The notes under the pieces: model-generated
The model's input: the letters and a program-made list of their open reading frames with translations, nothing else
Database searches by the model: none
What the model was told of the DNA's origin: nothing
In this document: piece by piece, positions 45,439-54,117 of the stretch
Layout: every line of letters starts with the position of its first letter
Numbering within the stretch: the first letter of the stretch is position 1
Translations under genes and position numbers: made by a program
NCBI GenBank assembly: GCA_012514145.1
Contig: JAAZAV010000014.1
Span: 55,265-119,264, forward strand
Origin: Clostridiales bacterium
GTDB taxonomy: Bacteria > Bacillota > Clostridia > Oscillospirales > CAG-272
Length of the DNA stretch: 64,000 nt
Reading direction: 5' to 3'

Positions 45439-46083
45439 ATGGGCTTCGGAATTCTTTTTCTCGCACACATATTTCTCTTCGTCTGCAAGGGCGTGGACAT
45501 ATTCCCCGACTTCCTGCCCTACCTGCTGTTCTGGATATCGATGCGCAGGCTTTCGCCCTATAATCCCGCATTTCGCAAGGCGCGGATGATCGCTCTCCCG
45601 CTGGCTTTTGCTGCAGCTGTAAGTGATGTTTTCCAGATTCTTGCTGCTGCAAAAGTATTGGAGATAGATCTGCCTCAGCGCATACTTATGTTACTGGTTT
45701 CCTGCGGAATGCTAGCGCTCTACTGGTTCACGCTTCGGGGTATTATGGGGCTATCTGCTGAGGTTGGACTCAAAGATATATCCGACAAAGCAAAGCGCAA
45801 TCTCATACTCACCGTGATATATACGGTCTGCATTCTGATATACCAGTGCGATTTCGAGTTTTTGCGTGAGATATCAATGTATTTCGGTATTTTCTTCCTT
45901 TTGTTCGGTCTTGTTTGGGTGATACTGAACGGCACACTGATATTCTCCTGTTACATGTGGATTTGTCTTGAAGGCGACGAGGATATGTCAAAACCCAGCA
46001 AATTCATGCCGAAAAAACGGCCGCCGAAAAAGAGCAATCGTGACGGAGGCAAAGACGCAAATGCGGACAAAAAGTCAAAATAA
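45439..46083 (+). CDS. Multi-pass membrane protein of unknown function (first of a pair)
   Basis: I do not recognise a named family. The 214-residue protein begins one base after the secA stop. It has about five hydrophobic segments (for example ILFLAHIFLFVCKGV, IYTVCILIYQCDF, FGIFFLLFGLVWVILNG) and a basic, Lys/Pro-rich cytosolic tail. The N-terminal motif FLFxxKGVDIFPDFLPYLLF resembles the start of the next protein (FLFNPCVSVLDVLPDAIG), so the two are probably paralogous. Its place in the secA transcript suggests a membrane or envelope role. Confidence 0.7.
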   Translation: MGFGILFLAHIFLFVCKGVDIFPDFLPYLLFWISMRRLSPYNPAFRKARMIALPLAFAAAVSDVFQILAAAKVLEIDLPQRILMLLVSCGMLALYWFTLRGIMGLSAEVGLKDISDKAKRNLILTVIYTVCILIYQCDFEFLREISMYFGIFFLLFGLVWVILNGTLIFSCYMWICLEGDEDMSKPSKFMPKKRPPKKSNRDGGKDANADKKSK

Positions 46084-47407
46084 GCATACTATGGGCTTCG
46101 GTCTTATTATCGCCGGCCTGGTTTTTCTCTTCAATCCCTGCGTCAGCGTGCTGGATGTTCTCCCGGACGCAATCGGTATTGCTCTGCTTATCGCAGGCAG
46201 CCGTAAGATAGGTGACATGTCCGACGATATCGACATAGGTATAGGCTATCTCTGGAAAGTCTTTTGGCTGTCGCTGGCTCAGATAGTAATCATGTTCCTT
46301 CTGCCCGGTATGGAGGACAAGGCGTTCTCACTGGTCTTCGTCTTTGTGTTCGCATTATTCGGATCCTATCTGCTGATCCGTTACTTCATCTGTCTTTTTG
46401 ACGGTATGCAGTCTCTTTCCACTCGCTTCAACGGAAGCGCGTCTTCGACAGGAATTGTTAATATCAAAGCGCTCACCGTGATTTTTCTGGTGCTGAGGGG
46501 CTTCTTGAACCTGCTGCCGGAACTGCAGTACCTGTCCACCACGGAGCATGAAGGACTTATAACCTCGATTGATTCATACGGACTTACAGACTATACCCTT
46601 CTGCTGCAGATAATCAACATTGCCGGCACGCTTGTCGTCGGAATATTCTGGCTTGTGTGTGTTGTTATATACTTCCGCAGAACCGCATCAGACTATGTGT
46701 TTATCAGTGCCCTGTCCGAACATTATCTCACCGCAGTGCGCACAGATGTCAAGCGTTACATTCGCCGCGATATAAAGTATATCACCCTTCTTTCAGGATG
46801 CGGTTTCGGGTTGACAGCAAGCGTCATTCTTGACGGTGTGGATTATCTGCCCACATTTCTCGGTGCGTTAATGATATTCCTGGCGTTGAAGCTCGCATCA
46901 AAAAACTTTGACGACAGAAGGCTTCCGGCAGCGCGGCTTTGGGCAATAATATATACTCCCTTCTCTGCCGCAGCCTGGTTCTACAGTCTGTGGTTTGCCG
47001 TTCGCTTTTATTATTACTCCGTATTCAAGCATTTGGATACAACGATATTCTACCTCATAAATTTAGTTCTGGCGCTGCTAACCGCAATAGTGTTCATAGT
47101 ATTGACTATAGCGGTCTGCCGATATCTGCGAACAATTGTCGAACATCACGCTTTCGAGAATGTGGGAGCAGAGTTCGTTACGCTGTCAAGGCGCCATGAG
47201 GAACAGATGAAGGGACTGCGGCGTTCACTCGTCCTTTTCCGCATTGCGGCGATAATCTGCGGTGTATCAAATGTCACTAATACCGCCTGCATGCATCTTT
47301 TTCCGCAGTATTTGATGATGAATACTATTATACATATAATATTCATCGCCTGCACTGTGCGTTTCTTCACAGAACTATATACGGCGGTAATTAAACGGTA
47401 CGAATAA
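46061..47407 (+). CDS. Multi-pass membrane protein of unknown function (second of a pair)
   Basis: A 448-residue polytopic protein with ten or more hydrophobic segments, apparently two repeats of a similar membrane unit (about 10-230 and 255-440). No catalytic or transport motif is visible. Start: the ATG at 46061 overlaps the previous gene by 23 bases and has GGAGG 11 bases upstream; the ATG at 46091, aligned with MGFG of its partner, has no site. It is co-transcribed with its partner behind secA and followed after 33 bases by the large glycosidase gene. Confidence 0.7.
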   Translation: MRTKSQNKHTMGFGLIIAGLVFLFNPCVSVLDVLPDAIGIALLIAGSRKIGDMSDDIDIGIGYLWKVFWLSLAQIVIMFLLPGMEDKAFSLVFVFVFALFGSYLLIRYFICLFDGMQSLSTRFNGSASSTGIVNIKALTVIFLVLRGFLNLLPELQYLSTTEHEGLITSIDSYGLTDYTLLLQIINIAGTLVVGIFWLVCVVIYFRRTASDYVFISALSEHYLTAVRTDVKRYIRRDIKYITLLSGCGFGLTASVILDGVDYLPTFLGALMIFLALKLASKNFDDRRLPAARLWAIIYTPFSAAAWFYSLWFAVRFYYYSVFKHLDTTIFYLINLVLALLTAIVFIVLTIAVCRYLRTIVEHHAFENVGAEFVTLSRRHEEQMKGLRRSLVLFRIAAIICGVSNVTNTACMHLFPQYLMMNTIIHIIFIACTVRFFTELYTAVIKRYE

Positions 47408-47440
47408 TAATTTAATATAATATTTTTGAAAGGTGTAAAT

Positions 47441-50400
47441 ATGACCGAATATCTCTGTACACTCAAAAATCCCGGTAAGGAATACCGGGGACTTCCCTTC
47501 TGGTCCTGGAATGATCGTCTGACACCCGACGAATGTCGCCGTCAGATAGCTTTGATGGATGAGGCGGGACTTGGCGGTTACTTCATGCATGCCAGGGGCG
47601 GTCTCGAGACCGAGTATCTGGGCGAGGAGTGGTTCGAGTGCATCAAAGCCTGCATCGACGAGGGCAAGAAGCGCGGCATGTATTCCTGGTCCTACGATGA
47701 GGAGGGCTGGCCCAGCGGCTTCGCCGGAGGCATTGTATCGGGCATGGGCGACTATTACCATGTCCGCAACCTGGCTTACGGCGAAATTACCGGCGCGCCG
47801 CAGGCAATAAAAGGCACAATTATCGGCTACTACACCGTTTCCCCCGCCGGTCACTACTCCTTCTCCGAGGATCTTGATTCAGCGAAGGAATTTACCAACG
47901 AGAAGATCGGCGACAAACTCTACTATGTCTGCCATCAGTCGAACCAGTATTATGTAGATATTCTTAATCCAAAGGTTGTGCGTGCATTCATAGACTGCAC
48001 ATACGAGCGCTACAAGAAAGAACTTGGCGAGGATTTCGGCGGCACGAGTATGCCCGGCTTCTTCACCGACGAACCCCAGTACGCCCGCAGCAAGGTGCCG
48101 TGGTCCTATATTCTTCCAGAAGAGTTCTGTAATACAAACGGTTATCTCCCCGAGGAGCATCTCATCTGCCTGTTCTTAGATGTTCTGGGCTACCAGAAGT
48201 TCCGCTATGACTTCTATCGGGTAGTCAGCCGCCTTTATACCGAGTCCTTCGGCAAGCAGATTTATGACTGGTGCTGTGAGAACAACTGCAAGTTCACCGG
48301 TCACGCCATGATGGAGGATTCTCTATACTGTCAACTCGCCTGTACCGCCGGAGTAATGCCGCTGTACGAATATATGCACATGCCCGGTATGGACTGGCTG
48401 GGCAGACACATCGCATCCCCGATTATCCCGAAGCAGGTCAGTTCGGTATCCCGTCAGCTCGGCAAGAAAATGTCGCTCAGCGAAACTTATGCCCTCTGCG
48501 GCTGGGACTGCTCATACGAGGAATTAAAATGGATCGGTGAGTGGCAGTTTGTCAACGGCATAAATATCCTCTGCCAGCATCTGGAAGGCTACACCATACG
48601 CGGTCTGCGCAAGCGCGACTATTCTTCTCCCGTCACATTCCAGGCTCCCGAGTGGTCTGACTACAAGCAGTTTAACGACTACTTCAGCCGACTCGGAAAA
48701 CTGTTCGCCGATAACGACGTTGTTGCAGATGTGCTGGTGCTTCATCCCCTTCACAGCGGCTGGATGGCATACGACAGCGGAAACTGCGCCGCCATTCAAA
48801 AGCTCGACCGCTCCTTTGTCGAGACATCAAATCTGCTTTCGGGACTTCACATCGGTTACGACTACGGCGATGAGACTATTATGGCTGTCCACGGCAGAGT
48901 CGAGGACGGAAAGTTGATAATCGGCAAATGTGCTTACAGCGCGGTGGTTCTCCCCTCGATCGACACCTTAGACGAGAGCACATACATTCTGCTTACCGAG
49001 TTTATCGCCCAGGGCGGCAAAATATACGCAAACGGCGATCTGCCCAGCCGGATCAACGGCCGCACCGACGCCCGTCTCAAGAACATAATTACGGCCGCTG
49101 TCAGGATACCTGCCGACCGTGAGCTTGTACTGAACTTTTTTGTCAACGAGGGACTCAAGAAGGTTACCGTAAGCGGCAGAGACGGCGAGGCAGAGCGAAT
49201 TCACGCCCGCGTCTGCAATATGGACGACGGTAAAGCCTGGTTCTTCGTCAATCTTGACAAGGATAGGGCATACGATGTTAAGATTACCCTTTCCGAAGCT
49301 GGAGGCGGCATCGTTGAATACAGCCTCGAGACACTGGGCGCCTCCATGCCCGATACGCTGGTACGCGACGGCGAGCGTGTGATCTTTGCTCACTTTGAGC
49401 CTATGCAGTCGAGACTCTTCCTAACCGGCGGCGACCTTCCGATGATTACCGTGAAGGAAAAGCCGGGTGCCGTGCTGCCTCTCGCCCGCGGATGGGATAT
49501 CGATCTTGCAAACAGCGATCCCAACCTCTTTACGATTGACTATGTCTCATACAGCAAGGACGGTGTCGAATTCACACAGCCGAAGCCGGTTCTCGGCGTC
49601 ATGGACGAGCTGCTTGACGAACGCGCCAATTGCCCTATAACCCTGCGCTACACCTTCAATGTAGCCGAAGATTTCGACCTGACCGGCTGCTCCGAGCTTT
49701 CGCTCATAAGCGAATACGGCCCCGAGTGGAAATTGGCGGTAAATGGCAGCGAGGTTCGTCACGACCTGCTTACCTGGTGGAAAGACACCTCGTTCAAGGT
49801 CATCAATATTAAAGATCTGGTGAAAAACGGTGCAAACACCATCGAATTCATCGGCAGCTTTTCCCAGCGCCAGAAGGTCTACGATGTGCTTTTCGGTGAG
49901 AATGTACTTGAGACCGAGCGCAATAAGCTGACCTATGACACCGAAATCGAGTCGGTTTACCTAAAAGGCGACTTCGGCGTGTTCTGCGATAAGGGCTGGA
50001 CCGAAGGCGATCGCCGTGCAATATTTACCGACGGCAGCTTCACACTCGGCAATCGTCCCGATAAGCTGCTCACCGGCGACCTTGTTCGCGGCGGACACAC
50101 CTTCTTCGCCGGCGAAATCACCCTTAAACAGACAGTCAAGGTCAAGAAGAGCTACGGCAAACGGGTTCGCGTCTCCTTTGACAGACCCTATGCTTCCTGT
50201 GCAACCTTGTTTGTGAACGGACGAAAGGTCAAGACCTTCCTCTGGTCCGATTATACCGCCGATGTTACCGATTATGTCGAGAGAGGGGACAACGAGATCG
50301 CCGTCAGGCTGACAATATCCAACCGCAACTTCCTCGGTCCGCACCATCATCCACATGGCGAGAGTTATTCCGTAACTCCCCACAGCTTTGGTCCGAACCG

Positions 50401-50464
50401 CAATTACTCTCCCTCTGGCTGGCGTGACCGCTACTGCTTTGTAAAGACCGGTTTCGGCGAGTAA
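47441..50464 (+). CDS. GH106-like (alpha-L-rhamnosidase-type) glycoside hydrolase
   Basis: A 1007-residue cytosolic enzyme. The N-terminal half is a TIM barrel of the GH106-related type: LPFWSWNDRLTPDECRRQIA, GLGGYFMHARGGLETEYLG, YSWSYDEEGWPSGFAGG and PGFFTDEPQYARSKVPW; the Asp/Glu residues in the last two are candidate catalytic groups. The C-terminal 300 residues form galactose-binding-like beta-sandwiches (FAGEITLKQTVKVKKS, VFVNGRKV-type LFVNGRKVKTF, DVTDYVERGDNEIAVRL), as in GH2/GH106 proteins. No signal peptide. Ribosome site GAAAGGTG, eight bases before the ATG at 47441. Substrate uncertain, rhamnosides being a guess by family. Confidence 0.78.
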   Translation: MTEYLCTLKNPGKEYRGLPFWSWNDRLTPDECRRQIALMDEAGLGGYFMHARGGLETEYLGEEWFECIKACIDEGKKRGMYSWSYDEEGWPSGFAGGIVSGMGDYYHVRNLAYGEITGAPQAIKGTIIGYYTVSPAGHYSFSEDLDSAKEFTNEKIGDKLYYVCHQSNQYYVDILNPKVVRAFIDCTYERYKKELGEDFGGTSMPGFFTDEPQYARSKVPWSYILPEEFCNTNGYLPEEHLICLFLDVLGYQKFRYDFYRVVSRLYTESFGKQIYDWCCENNCKFTGHAMMEDSLYCQLACTAGVMPLYEYMHMPGMDWLGRHIASPIIPKQVSSVSRQLGKKMSLSETYALCGWDCSYEELKWIGEWQFVNGINILCQHLEGYTIRGLRKRDYSSPVTFQAPEWSDYKQFNDYFSRLGKLFADNDVVADVLVLHPLHSGWMAYDSGNCAAIQKLDRSFVETSNLLSGLHIGYDYGDETIMAVHGRVEDGKLIIGKCAYSAVVLPSIDTLDESTYILLTEFIAQGGKIYANGDLPSRINGRTDARLKNIITAAVRIPADRELVLNFFVNEGLKKVTVSGRDGEAERIHARVCNMDDGKAWFFVNLDKDRAYDVKITLSEAGGGIVEYSLETLGASMPDTLVRDGERVIFAHFEPMQSRLFLTGGDLPMITVKEKPGAVLPLARGWDIDLANSDPNLFTIDYVSYSKDGVEFTQPKPVLGVMDELLDERANCPITLRYTFNVAEDFDLTGCSELSLISEYGPEWKLAVNGSEVRHDLLTWWKDTSFKVINIKDLVKNGANTIEFIGSFSQRQKVYDVLFGENVLETERNKLTYDTEIESVYLKGDFGVFCDKGWTEGDRRAIFTDGSFTLGNRPDKLLTGDLVRGGHTFFAGEITLKQTVKVKKSYGKRVRVSFDRPYASCATLFVNGRKVKTFLWSDYTADVTDYVERGDNEIAVRLTISNRNFLGPHHHPHGESYSVTPHSFGPNRNYSPSGWRDRYCFVKTGFGE

Positions 50465-50532
50465 TACGCAAAAAAGGCTTATATTGCCTTTCATTTGAGA
50501 GTTATCGATTATTCCTTATTTTAGAGTACTAC

Positions 50533-50576
50533 CATAAACACGCCTCCCGTATCAATTTCCGGGAGGCGTGTTTATG
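50533..50576. terminator. Bidirectional terminator, glycosidase / solute-binding gene
   Basis: A 17-bp perfect inverted repeat (cataaacacgcctcccg and complement, 10-base loop) between convergent genes. Confidence 0.9.
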
Positions 50577-50604
50577 TGTTTTATTGCTGTATCATTTAAA
50601 ATCA

Positions 50605-52086
50605 TCATCCAATCAGCTGTTCAAAAGTCTTCTCGATTGCAGCCTGTGCCGAGGCTTCCATGGACGCATAGCTTGATGCGAAATTATTTACGCCGGTGTC
50701 TGCGCATTTAGCCACCGAGTTGTAGATACTGCCCCAACCATATACATTATACAGGTCATACACCATCGAATCAAAGATAATATTAAGCATATTAGCCGAG
50801 TCATCATCGCGGAGAGCTTTATTCGTAACCGTAACATCGATGAATGCCGTTGTCACCAGCTGCTGGCTGTAGTAACCCATTGCGTCAAGCAGATTGCCGA
50901 TCATATCGGTATCCGAACATGTGGAGGGAACTGTAATGAAGGCGGACCAATAGGGACTGAGCAGCGAATAATACTCATCCTGCTTTTCATCAAACAGAGG
51001 CATCGGTATGATACCGAAATCCGCCTCCATATCACGAAGGTCAAGAGCCGCAAAAATCCAGTTGAAGTTGAATAACAACCGATTTGCGATGAAGGAAGGC
51101 AGCATGACATCTGTAAAAACATCGCCGGTCGTGGCTTTTCCCGAATAGTCGTTGGAATACATGGCTATGTTCTTGTCACGCAGCAGCTTGATCAACTTGT
51201 CAATAACGATTGTTGTCTTGGGATTATTAAGTGTAAGCTCAGAGATACCTTCACTGTTTTTGGTGGTTACACGTATGCCGGAGGAACAGATACACTGCTG
51301 AAGCACCGATGCGGAACAGCCGATGCCGAGCACGTCCTTTTCATCGTAGACACCGTTTCCGTCCAGATCCCGGACGACCGCAGCCGAATGCTCATAAAGC
51401 TTGTCAATGGTCCATTTCTTATCATTGACCAGTTTGTAGGGGCTGTCAAGGCTGTATTCCTCAATCATTTCCTTGTTGAAGTACAGGCAGCCCGCTGCGC
51501 CGGTGTTGTAAACACAAAGGTCACCGGTGGTAGTAAAGACCTTACCGCCGATTGTGAACTCATCTGTAGCCTTAGAGTCCCACCAGCTTCGCTCGAGATC
51601 CAGGGTGCCGATAGTATTCAGATCAAGCAGCAGACCGGTTACGCCGAGCATACCGTTAAGGCTGCTTGCGTTGGCGATACCTACACCGTAAGCATCATCA
51701 CCCGCCTGAATGCTGCTGTTATACCCCGACATGCTGGTGTTCAGGTATGTGGATATAGAAACATCAAGAAGCTCTTCAACCGTCGATGTGCGCCGGAAGA
51801 ATGCGTCGTTCATCGGCTCGCCGTTTTCCTCCTCGGCATAAATACCGTCCATCATTGTTAACTGCCATTTGGTGTCGGTATGCCATATGTAAAATGTGAT
51901 CTCTTCTCCATCATACTTCACACCGGGAGCGGTGTATTCGGGCGGTTCGGTGGTTTCTTCCGCAATGTCGGTCGACATATCAGCGGAGGTTGTGTCGGCA
52001 GCTGTATCCCCATCCCCGGATGCGGCACAGGCTGTCAAAAGATTAAAGACTAAGACAAAAAGCAGGAATATACAGATCTTTTTCAT
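50605..52086 (-). CDS. Orphan ABC solute-binding lipoprotein (second)
   Basis: A 493-residue lipoprotein with signal ending NLLTAC, a Thr/Asp-rich linker and a type-I solute-binding fold. Features: DDAYGVGIANASSLNGMLG, the loop RDLDGNGVYDEKDVLGIG and FGIIPMPLFDEKQDEYYSLL. It is clearly related to the protein at 38398-39849. The ATG at 52086 follows GGGGG; the frame from 52107 adds seven residues. No permease is adjacent, so partners must be elsewhere. It is convergent with the GH106-like gene. Confidence 0.85.
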   Translation of the reverse strand: MKKICIFLLFVLVFNLLTACAASGDGDTAADTTSADMSTDIAEETTEPPEYTAPGVKYDGEEITFYIWHTDTKWQLTMMDGIYAEEENGEPMNDAFFRRTSTVEELLDVSISTYLNTSMSGYNSSIQAGDDAYGVGIANASSLNGMLGVTGLLLDLNTIGTLDLERSWWDSKATDEFTIGGKVFTTTGDLCVYNTGAAGCLYFNKEMIEEYSLDSPYKLVNDKKWTIDKLYEHSAAVVRDLDGNGVYDEKDVLGIGCSASVLQQCICSSGIRVTTKNSEGISELTLNNPKTTIVIDKLIKLLRDKNIAMYSNDYSGKATTGDVFTDVMLPSFIANRLLFNFNWIFAALDLRDMEADFGIIPMPLFDEKQDEYYSLLSPYWSAFITVPSTCSDTDMIGNLLDAMGYYSQQLVTTAFIDVTVTNKALRDDDSANMLNIIFDSMVYDLYNVYGWGSIYNSVAKCADTGVNNFASSYASMEASAQAAIEKTFEQLIG

Positions 52087-52131
52087 ATTTACCCCCATAA
52101 AACCCAATGTTTTTATGTATCCGTATATGGA

Positions 52132-52160
52132 ATAATAACATATGATTTGCGGTTAGTCAA
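52132..52160 (-). promoter_or_regulatory. Promoter of the second solute-binding gene
   Basis: Minus strand TTGACT (52155-52160), 17-base spacer, TATTAT (52132-52137), about 46 bases before the ATG. Confidence 0.8.
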
Positions 52161-52210
52161 CATGATGTTTATGAGTTTTACCGTTGAGTTTACTGTTTTC
52201 AAAAATATTA

Positions 52211-52236
52211 AACGCTCCGGCAATCACCGGAGCGTT
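52211..52236 (-). terminator. Terminator of the FKBP-type lipoprotein gene
   Basis: Perfect 10-bp stem aacgctccgg / ccggagcgtt with a 6-base loop; the minus strand continues TTTAATATTTTTG. Confidence 0.85.
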
Positions 52237-52270
52237 CGATATAACTGTTTGAATTATGACGTAATCAGCC

Positions 52271-53314
52271 TCAGCCGTTATTTATTTCAACCGCCTGGGA
52301 TGCCAGATACTCTACAACCACCGTGTTCTGTGCGTTCTCTTTGAGGCTGGCCTTCATGGCGCTGCCTTCGGCCTTTATGAGATCCTTAACTGACTCGTAA
52401 CCATAGTTCTGCGCGAGTTTCAGGGAGATACGTTCGTAGTCGTCAGCGGTATACTTAATACCCTCGTTAAAAGCGATCTGACCGAGGATCATCTGCTGCT
52501 TGAGAGATGACTGTGCGCTGGCAATCTGCTGGGAGAAAAAGGTATCGGTATCCTGACCCATATAGCTCTCGATGTAGGTGCGGAAAGGTACGCCGTACAT
52601 GGCTGCGTAATACTCGTGGTTGGCAACAAGCTTGTCGTAAATCTTCTTTACTTCCTTTTTAGAATAGGTATTGACAACACTGGTATTGATGACCTTGCTG
52701 AGAACGGTATCCTGCTTGAAGAGGTCGGTCAGGTTAGCCTTGTATTCATCAACCGTATTATAAACATTCTTTGAAATCTTTGCGACAAACGCATCGTTCA
52801 GCTCTGGGATGATTTTATCGCTAATATGGTTGATGGTTACATCAAATACGGTCTTCTTGCCGGCCATGTCGGGATTATTTGGATAATCCTCGGGGAAGGT
52901 AAGGTTGAGCTTTACATTCTCGCCCGGCTTGTGACCGATAAGACCTTCTTCAAAGCCTTCAATGAACTGACCGGAGCCGATGGTCAGATCATAACCGGAA
53001 GCGGTGCCGCCGTCGAACTCAACGCCGTCCATAGTGCCTACATAGTCGATATTAACAACATCGCCATCCTTGATCTTGCGGTCGGTGACAGTCACGGTTT
53101 CGGCGTTCTGCTCAAGAGCGCTCTGAATCTGATCCTCGACCTGTTTCGCAACCTCTGCCATATCGACTTCAACACCCTTGTAGGTACCGAGAGTAAGCGC
53201 GTCGCCGTAATCTTTTATGTTGGAGGAGCAGCCGAACGATGCTGCGGCTATCAGCAGGACAAGTGCAAGAGCGAGAACTCTTGCGGCGGTATTATTTCCA
53301 GTTAAACATCTCAT
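52271..53314 (-). CDS. Trigger-factor-like FKBP peptidyl-prolyl isomerase lipoprotein
   Basis: A 347-residue lipoprotein (signal ends AASFGC). Residues about 80-165 are a trigger-factor-type FKBP domain: DGDVVNIDYVGTMDGVEFDG, TIGSGQFIEGFEEGLIGHKP and FPEDYPNNPDMAGKKTVFDV. The C-terminal part is helical and resembles trigger-factor arms (KKIYDKLVANHEYYAAMYG). The ribosome-binding domain of trigger factor is replaced by the lipoprotein signal, so it should fold exported proteins outside the membrane, much as PrsA does. Own promoter and terminator. Confidence 0.88.
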   Translation of the reverse strand: MRCLTGNNTAARVLALALVLLIAAASFGCSSNIKDYGDALTLGTYKGVEVDMAEVAKQVEDQIQSALEQNAETVTVTDRKIKDGDVVNIDYVGTMDGVEFDGGTASGYDLTIGSGQFIEGFEEGLIGHKPGENVKLNLTFPEDYPNNPDMAGKKTVFDVTINHISDKIIPELNDAFVAKISKNVYNTVDEYKANLTDLFKQDTVLSKVINTSVVNTYSKKEVKKIYDKLVANHEYYAAMYGVPFRTYIESYMGQDTDTFFSQQIASAQSSLKQQMILGQIAFNEGIKYTADDYERISLKLAQNYGYESVKDLIKAEGSAMKASLKENAQNTVVVEYLASQAVEINNG

Positions 53315-53369
53315 ATTATTGTTGTTCCTTTCAAATCCTACATCTATAAATTGTAGTGTAAACGCAATA

Positions 53370-53398
53370 TTTATATCAAAATTTTGTTACATAATCAA
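53370..53398 (-). promoter_or_regulatory. Promoter of the FKBP-type lipoprotein gene
   Basis: Minus strand TTGATT (53393-53398), 17-base spacer, TATAAA (53370-53375). Confidence 0.7.
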
Positions 53399-53437
53399 GC
53401 ACAAATTGTGAACTGAAATTCGCAATCGCTTTGCCGG

Positions 53438-54100
53438 TCAGAGAAGCTGCTGTCCGTTGATACGAAGACGGAAACGCAGACCCAGCTTTGCGGCAGCACG
53501 CCGACAGAGCGCCATACGCCCGGTAAATATCTCAAAGTACTCCATAACCGAACCGTATGCGGTATCTATGACGAGATCCATGTCGTAGAATGCCTTGTCA
53601 TCGCTGACTCGGGCAACCGAGTGTATGACCGAGTAGTTGACGCGGTCATGTATGTCGAAGTTAGCCACATCGCCGGTGTCGACTACGCGTGAGCGGCGCA
53701 CATCCGATTTGTCTGCCAGAATAAGCGCGGCTGCCAACGCTGATACCGGAGACGCGGTGTTCTCGTCATGGTTGCCGATGGCTGAAGTTATAGCTGCCAG
53801 TTCGGTCGGATCGGCGCCCATATCACGCAGCAGCATGAAAGCCATCATTGCACCGCTGTGTGCGTGGTCGACGCGGTTCACGAGATTGCCGATATCATGA
53901 ACAAAGCCTGTTATCTTTGCAATCTCACACTCGCGCTCCGAATAACCCAGGCTTGCAAGAATTCCGCTGGCTGTTTCAGCTACTCGGGTAACATGAGGGA
54001 AACTGTGCTCGTTAAAACCGATTGCGTCAAGAGCCTCATTCGCTGCCGTGATGTATTTTCGAATTTCGGGATCGTTTTTTACCCGTTCGTAGGTCAGCAT
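53438..54100 (-). CDS. HD-domain phosphohydrolase
   Basis: A 220-residue cytosolic HD protein. The metal ligands are visible in order: HSFPHVTRV (first His), GFVHDIGN (His-Asp), and the later ILADKSDVRR (Asp). The family hydrolyses nucleotides, cyclic dinucleotides or other phosphoesters; this one has no second domain to identify the substrate. A GAGGTAA ribosome site precedes the ATG. It is the last gene of an operon with a beta-helix membrane protein and an acyl-CoA ligase. Confidence 0.88.
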   Translation of the reverse strand: MLTYERVKNDPEIRKYITAANEALDAIGFNEHSFPHVTRVAETASGILASLGYSERECEIAKITGFVHDIGNLVNRVDHAHSGAMMAFMLLRDMGADPTELAAITSAIGNHDENTASPVSALAAALILADKSDVRRSRVVDTGDVANFDIHDRVNYSVIHSVARVSDDKAFYDMDLVIDTAYGSVMEYFEIFTGRMALCRRAAAKLGLRFRLRINGQQLL

Positions 54101-54117
54101 ATGGTTACCTCGCGGGA

